Assembly: GCF_006717075.1 (NCBI RefSeq)
Contig: NZ_VFQC01000001.1
Location: 3,803,955 to 3,867,954 of the forward strand
Origin: Haloactinospora alba
GTDB taxonomy: Bacteria; Actinomycetota; Actinomycetes; Streptosporangiales; Streptosporangiaceae
Reading direction: 5' to 3'
Length of the DNA: 64,000 nt
Shown here: positions 60,377-64,000 of the stretch, in pieces
Position numbering within the stretch: the stretch's first letter is position 1
How the letters are laid out: every line of letters starts with the position of its first letter
Notes under the pieces: model-generated
What the model was told of the DNA's origin: nothing
The model's database searches: none
The model's input: the letters and a program-made list of their open reading frames with translations, nothing else
Program-made: the position numbers and the translations under genes

Positions 60377-61552
60377 TCACGCGGCGGTGTCCAGCACGGC
60401 GGCGAACGGGTCGTCCTCGGGGATGAAGCGCGACATGTCGGCCCGCTCCTCCTCGGTGAGCAGACACCCGTCGAGAACCCGCAGCAGCCGGTCGGCGTCC
60501 AGGTCCAGTCCGGTGAACGACAAGCACTGGCACCGATCACCCGCGGCGGGGGTCCAGTCGAGCCCGGCACTCGCCTTCCGGTGCTCCCCCAGCAACTCCC
60601 ACGCCGCGCCCGGCAGAGCGGCCGCCCAGGGACCGGCGGACTCCACCGCCAACGACGCCCCGGCCGCGTCCCACACGAGCAGGGTGTCCGGGCGGCTGGC
60701 CAACCAGAAGCGCCCCCGGCTGCGCAGGGTCGTGGCGACGAGCTCGTCGAGGGCGGCGTGCAGCCGCCCCGGGTGCAGGGGAAGGGCGCGGTGCCAGGTG
60801 ACGGTGCGTACCCGCGCCCGTTCCAGGCCGGTGGGCGGCTGTGCCGTGACCGGGTCCACGCGCGCCCGCGCGGCCAGCGGGTCGAACGTGCCGTCGGCCA
60901 GTCCCGCCAGTTCGGCCCCGTCGGGTTCCACGACCAGGGCCGCGGGATTGAGCTGGGACAGCAGCGCCGCGCACTGCTCGTAGGGGGCGGTCCCGCTAGA
61001 CGTTCCGTGCGGGGCGAGGACGGTGGGGTACTCCAGCTGGTGGGCGAGCGCCTCGGCGACCGTGCGCCGGTCCCCGGCGGTGCCCAGTCCGCGGTCGGCG
61101 AGGGTGTCGGTGGTGGCCAGGTCGGTGAGGAGGCTACCGGTGTGCACGGCACCCACCACCGCCGCCAGCCGCAGCCGCTCCGCGATCGGGCGGCCCTCGC
61201 TGCGGGCCAGGGTGAGGGCTTCGGCCACCGTCTGCGGTTCCACGGCACCGTGGGTCTCCACCACGCACAACCGGTCCTCGCCGCGTTCGGCGATGTCCAG
61301 GAGCAGCGGCACGAGGTCCCGGAGCAGCGCGCAGGAGAAGCAGGAGCCCGCCTCCCCGACAGGGGTGCGTTCGCGTTCTCCCCAGCGGTCGCGGAGCACA
61401 CGGCGCACGTTCCGGCCGGTGCTGCCGCGGATGTCGTGGCGGACGGCCACCGACCCGGGCAGGGCCAGCAGCAGCTCGTCGACGACGTGCCTGCGGGAGC
61501 GGGCGTGCAGCCCGGTGACGAGCACCACGGGCAGCGGTCCTGTCTGACTCAT
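60377..61552 (-). CDS. COG0523 (CobW/ZNG1-like) protein with degenerate P-loop
   Basis: The 391-residue protein follows the COG0523 plan: N-terminal G domain and C-terminal CobW_C domain. The metal motif is GSCFSCALLRDL, in place of GC-x-CC. The Walker A position reads VTGLHARSRRHVVDELL where family members have GFLGAGKTTLL, so GTP binding is probably lost or changed. VVETHGAVEPQTV matches the usual E-(T/S)-(S/T)-G-x-(A/D)-P strand. ATG 61552 has GGAG nine bases upstream. A Zur-like box precedes it, so it is probably made when zinc is short. Confidence 0.8.
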   Translation of the reverse strand: MSQTGPLPVVLVTGLHARSRRHVVDELLLALPGSVAVRHDIRGSTGRNVRRVLRDRWGERERTPVGEAGSCFSCALLRDLVPLLLDIAERGEDRLCVVETHGAVEPQTVAEALTLARSEGRPIAERLRLAAVVGAVHTGSLLTDLATTDTLADRGLGTAGDRRTVAEALAHQLEYPTVLAPHGTSSGTAPYEQCAALLSQLNPAALVVEPDGAELAGLADGTFDPLAARARVDPVTAQPPTGLERARVRTVTWHRALPLHPGRLHAALDELVATTLRSRGRFWLASRPDTLLVWDAAGASLAVESAGPWAAALPGAAWELLGEHRKASAGLDWTPAAGDRCQCLSFTGLDLDADRLLRVLDGCLLTEEERADMSRFIPEDDPFAAVLDTAA

Positions 61553-61574
61553 GCGGGACAGCTCCATCATTCAT

Positions 61575-61591
61575 ATAAAAACGGTTTTCAT
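61575..61591. promoter_or_regulatory. Zur-like box
   Basis: ATAAAAACGGTTTTCAT is a near-perfect inverted repeat of the tgAAAAxGxTTTTca type bound by Zur. It lies about 25 bases before the COG0523 start, where a bound repressor would block the promoter. Confidence 0.6.
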
Positions 61592-61703
61592 TATCATAAC
61601 GGATGCCTCCCCCGAGCGGAACCATCCCCAGCGACTCCCCGCCCCGAGAGCCGGGGCACGGGCGCGTGAGCCGGTGACCACCACCGCTCCACACCCGGGG
61701 ACC

Positions 61704-61759
61704 CGCTACTGGTTGGGGAAAAGTGGCCGAATTCGGCCACTTTTCCCCAACCAGTAGCG
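61704..61759. repeat. Perfect 56-bp palindrome
   Basis: CGCTACTGGTTGGGGAAAAG, then TGGCCGAA, is followed directly by its exact complement, centred on GAATTC with no spacer. Both arms are 28 bases. It lies between the COG0523 gene and the tail module. It could fold as a cruciform or as a long RNA hairpin in either direction. Confidence 0.9.
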
Positions 61760-61781
61760 AGGAAAAACTCGAGGAGGTAGA

Positions 61782-61892
61782 TTGCGTTCCACCGGGCCGA
61801 GAAACATTCCCGGAACAGGCGACGTCATCCCACTCCCCACTTTCCGGTTCCGACGGCCGCGATCAGCGGAAAACAGGAAAGAGCTCCGGTGA
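61782..61892 (+). CDS. Possible 36-residue protein coupled to tail module
   Basis: A TTG at 61782 follows GAGGAGG by five bases and opens a 36-codon frame (starting MRSTGPRNIPGTGDVIPLP) whose stop overlaps the next GTG start (GTGA). The ribosome site and overlap argue for translation, perhaps as a leader that couples the tail genes. No family recognised. Confidence 0.4.
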   Translation: MRSTGPRNIPGTGDVIPLPTFRFRRPRSAENRKELR

Positions 61893-62359
61893 CAACTCCC
61901 CAACCCGACCCTCCGCCCGTTTTCCCGGACGTCGAGGCACTCCTCGTCGAATTCCTGTCCCAGCGCCCGGAACTCGAGGGGGTGGACGTCGGTGTGGAAC
62001 CCGCCCAACCGTGGCCCCCGGACCGCCCCGTGCTGATCGTCACCCGCACCGGCGGTTCCTTCACGCACTACCAACGCCTGGACACCGCCCTCGTGCGCGT
62101 CGCCAGCCATGCCAACGGCCGTACGGAGGCGCACCGCAACGCCCGCGTCGTCCGCGCCCTCCTCGGAACCCTGGTCGGCTCCACCCGCCCGGGAGCACGG
62201 GTGCACGACGTGGCCGAGGAACAGGGGCCCGCCCTGGAACCCGACGAGGACCACCCTGGCACTCCCCGCTACACCCTCCGGCAGCGAATCACCGTCAGCC
62301 CAGGTCCGGACGCCGATCCGAAATCCCGGGAAAGCAGAAAAGCATTCCATTCACAGTGA
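61889..62359 (+). CDS. Phage tail terminator/completion-like protein
   Basis: The 156-residue protein fits the place and type of a siphophage tail terminator: DVEALLVEFLSQRPELEGV near the start and RPVLIVTRTGGSFTHYQRLD, common in such proteins in actinophages, then an internal ARVVRALLGTL helix. It stands directly before the major tail gene, as in siphophages. The GTG start has AGGAAAGAG upstream. Confidence 0.65.
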   Translation: MTTPQPDPPPVFPDVEALLVEFLSQRPELEGVDVGVEPAQPWPPDRPVLIVTRTGGSFTHYQRLDTALVRVASHANGRTEAHRNARVVRALLGTLVGSTRPGARVHDVAEEQGPALEPDEDHPGTPRYTLRQRITVSPGPDADPKSRESRKAFHSQ

Positions 62360-62374
62360 AAACGGGAGCAACAT

Positions 62375-62947
62375 ATGACTCTCAATGCGAACGAGGTCCG
62401 CGTCGGTGGGACCGGGCGTGTTCTCGTGGCGGAACCCGGCACCGACATTCCCGGAGCCACTGACCCCCTTCCCGAGGGCACCTGGCAGGACCTCGGATTC
62501 ACCAACGAGGAGGGGGTCACCTTCACGAAGTCCGACTCACTGGAACCCGTCGCCTCCTGGCAGCACACCGCCCCCGTCCGGCTCGCCTACAGCGAGCGGG
62601 AGTTCACCCTCACCTTCGCGCTGCTGCAGATCAACCAGCACACCCTCTCCTTCTTCTTCGGGGACCGGGAGGCCACCAAGGACGGCCCGGTGACACGCGC
62701 CGAACTGCGGGGAAACCCCCAGCCCGACGAGCGGGCGCTGCTCGTGGAGTTCACCGACGGCGACGTCACCTCCCGCTTCGTCGTCCCCCGCGGAATCGTC
62801 ACCGAGAGCGAGGACGTCCAGATCACCCGTTCGGCCGCGGTACAGCTCGGGTTGACGTTCCAGGCCCTGGCCCCGCTGGGCGACCCCGACAGCCCCATGG
62901 CCGTGTGGCTCACCCACGACCCCAGCGACAGCGCCGAGACGGGCTGA
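62375..62947 (+). CDS. Major tail (tube) protein
   Basis: The 190-residue protein has the pattern of siphophage major tail proteins: an early VGGTGRVLVAEPGTDIP, then WQDLGFTNEEGVTFTKSDS (the SLGYTTEDGV-like turn) and strands REFTLTFALLQIN. It would polymerise into the tail tube. ATG has GGGAGCAAC upstream. Neighbours confirm the assignment. Confidence 0.78.
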   Translation: MTLNANEVRVGGTGRVLVAEPGTDIPGATDPLPEGTWQDLGFTNEEGVTFTKSDSLEPVASWQHTAPVRLAYSEREFTLTFALLQINQHTLSFFFGDREATKDGPVTRAELRGNPQPDERALLVEFTDGDVTSRFVVPRGIVTESEDVQITRSAAVQLGLTFQALAPLGDPDSPMAVWLTHDPSDSAETG

Positions 62948-62997
62948 GCCCCCAGCACCGGTAGCCCCCGCACGAAGACCTCATCCGGGAGTACAGC

Positions 62998-63306
62998 ATG
63001 GCCAGGTTCAACGTGAACGCCGCCCGCGCCCAACGGCTGGAGGCGCTGGGCCACGCCTGGGAGTTCGAGCTGGACGGGGAGGTCTTCTCCCTGCCCTCCG
63101 AGCTCCCCCGCAGCGCCGCCGGGAAGCTCGCCGCCCTGGACCCCTCCGACCTCGACGGACTGCTCCAGGTCCTCATGGGGGAACAGCAGTTCGAGGCGTT
63201 CAGCAAACACGAGGTCAGCGTGCAGGACATCCAGGCGATCCTGGAGGCCTACGGCAAGGAGACGGGGATGAGCCTGGGGGAAGGCACGCCCTCGACGCGC
63301 TCCTGA
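62998..63306 (+). CDS. Tail assembly chaperone (G-type)
   Basis: A 102-residue acidic helical protein in the place of gpG: between the major tail and tape-measure genes. LSAAGKLAALD-like helix (residues 40-50) and VQDIQAILEAYGKE are typical. Near its end is GGGGGAA, where ribosomes could slip back one base to read on into the next frame and make the longer G-T protein. Confidence 0.7.
   Translation: MARFNVNAARAQRLEALGHAWEFELDGEVFSLPSELPRSAAGKLAALDPSDLDGLLQVLMGEQQFEAFSKHEVSVQDIQAILEAYGKETGMSLGEGTPSTRS
63276..63282 (+). other. Predicted -1 frameshift site
   Basis: GGGGGAA lies eight codons before the G stop. In the G frame it reads CTG GGG GAA; slipping back one base gives GGG GGA and continues in the frame that stays open to 63725. 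Confidence 0.65.
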
Positions 63307-63725
63307 GCGAGCACGCCGAGGAGATCGAGGCCGACCTGCTGCGCCACTACGGCGTGGACCTCCTCGACTACTACCGGGGAACGGTCAGCGCACGACGTCT
63401 GCGGGTCCTGCTGCGCCACCTGCCCCGGGACAGCGCGTTGGCCCGCGCGGTGCACGGCGACGCCGCCGAGTGGGGGGTCGGGGAGCATCTCCTCGCCCTG
63501 GCCGCCGACCACCTCGCCACGGCCAACTGGCTGTTCGTCTCCGCCAACAGCGGCCGCAAACAGAAACCCCCGCCCCGGCCCGATCCCGTGCCGCGTCCGG
63601 AACCGGGCGCCGCGCCGCGGCGCGCGCGGAGCCGACCGGAAGCCACCGCACAGGACCTGCGGGCGTTCTTCGGCGCCCCGAACCCACCGACCGGCAACAC
63701 GAGAGCGGAGCCAGAACGTGAGTGA
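63279..63725 (+). CDS. Tail assembly chaperone T-part (made as G-T fusion)
   Basis: The frame has no good start of its own; the first in-frame GTG (63354) lacks a ribosome site. After a -1 slip the product continues RHALDALLSEHAEEIEADLL and YYRGTVSARRLRVLLRHLP, then AEWGVGEHLLALAADHL and ATANWLF, the usual G-T C-terminal pattern. A Pro/Arg-rich linker ends the protein. G-T chaperones recruit the tail tube to the tape measure. Confidence 0.7.
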   Translation, partial: GRHALDALLSEHAEEIEADLLRHYGVDLLDYYRGTVSARRLRVLLRHLPRDSALARAVHGDAAEWGVGEHLLALAADHLATANWLFVSANSGRKQKPPPRPDPVPRPEPGAAPRRARSRPEATAQDLRAFFGAPNPPTGNTRAEPERE

Positions 63726-64000
63726 GGTCGCCGCCCTGACCGGGCAGGCCCAGCAGGCCGTGTCCGGGCTCGTCCAGAACCTGCAACGATCGGTCTCTCA
63801 GGCGGTGGACCAGGCCGCCCGGGACATCGGGTCCGGGTTCGCCGACCTGGTCATCGACCAGGTCGACACGATGGTCCAGTCCTTCCGGCAGTCCAACCCG
63901 GCCATCGCCGAGACCGTCTCCACCGTGGTCGGGTTCAAGGACAGCGTGGAGACCACCGTCGGCGCGGTGACCGGGATGGTGGAGCAGGTCCAGCAGGCCG
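63718..64000 (+). CDS. Tape measure protein, 3' end outside window
   Basis: The GTG at 63718 overlaps the preceding stop region by eight bases and opens a frame that runs off the window. The 94 visible residues are helical with many Val, Gln and Asp (LTGQAQQAVSGLVQNLQRSV, VIDQVDTMVQSFRQSN), as at the start of tape measure proteins that set tail length. Confidence 0.65.
   Translation, partial: MSEVAALTGQAQQAVSGLVQNLQRSVSQAVDQAARDIGSGFADLVIDQVDTMVQSFRQSNPAIAETVSTVVGFKDSVETTVGAVTGMVEQVQQA

Overview
The window is about 70% GC or more and reads as the chromosome of a filamentous actinomycete. The gene families (XRE/DUF5753 with DUF397 pairs, DUF3151, DUF574 methyltransferase, SigE-like sigma factors, MauE proteins) and the conserved run pyrE - fba - DUF3151 - purA - purD - purB - purC fit Streptomyces-like or Nocardiopsis-like genomes. 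I lean to Nocardiopsaceae, but that is inference.

Layout. 1-5.3 kb: the 3' part of a class I lanthipeptide-type (RiPP) cluster with a LanB-type dehydratase (cut by the window edge), a LanC cyclase, a stand-alone SpaB_C enzyme and a small APH-like kinase. 5.5-7.7 kb: module A, an XRE/DUF5753 + DUF397 regulator pair facing a small-protein operon with an excisionase-like helix-turn-helix. 7.9-16.9 kb: chromosomal genes (HAD phosphatase, NYN-domain protein, ECF sigma factor fused to a zinc-finger and Pro/Glu-rich tail, GGDEF-like protein, cutA, pyrE). 17-24 kb: fba and purine biosynthesis. 24-33.5 kb: a MurA-type enolpyruvyl transferase, a regulator-like protein, a CDP-alcohol phosphatidyltransferase, a HisC/Pat aminotransferase, a lipoprotein, a MauE pair and a SigE-family sigma factor.

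33.5-40.8 kb: an island between an intact tRNA-Ser(GCU) and a 56-bp copy of that tRNA's 3' part. It has no integrase gene. It holds a decayed group II intron placed just after the tRNA terminator, and a compact cargo: Nudix hydrolase, thymidylate-kinase-like enzyme, B12-type radical SAM enzyme, HhH-GPD glycosylase, two small unknowns, a helix-turn-helix/TPR regulator and a SLOG-like protein. This nucleotide- and DNA-base-centred set is the strongest candidate for an undescribed system. Beyond it lie an integrase remnant, a one-spacer type I-E-like CRISPR fragment, and module B, a diverged second copy of module A (41.4-44.1 kb) whose leader hairpin shows compensatory base changes relative to module A. 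A PIMT-like methyltransferase with a tiny zinc-ribbon partner and a stray CRISPR-like repeat follow.

45.7-61.6 kb: mixed chromosomal genes, including a pentapeptide-repeat protein, a lone condensation-domain protein, a lipase, an unlisted 42-codon gene with a strong ribosome site and terminator, a CopB-type ATPase behind a CsoR-like operator, an amidohydrolase/permease/TetR set, a P450-ferredoxin pair, and a COG0523 protein with a Zur-like box and a broken P-loop. 61.7-64 kb: a perfect 56-bp palindrome followed by a siphophage-type tail module (tail terminator, major tail protein, chaperones G and G-T joined by a predicted -1 frameshift, tape measure) that runs off the window. No head gene is visible upstream.
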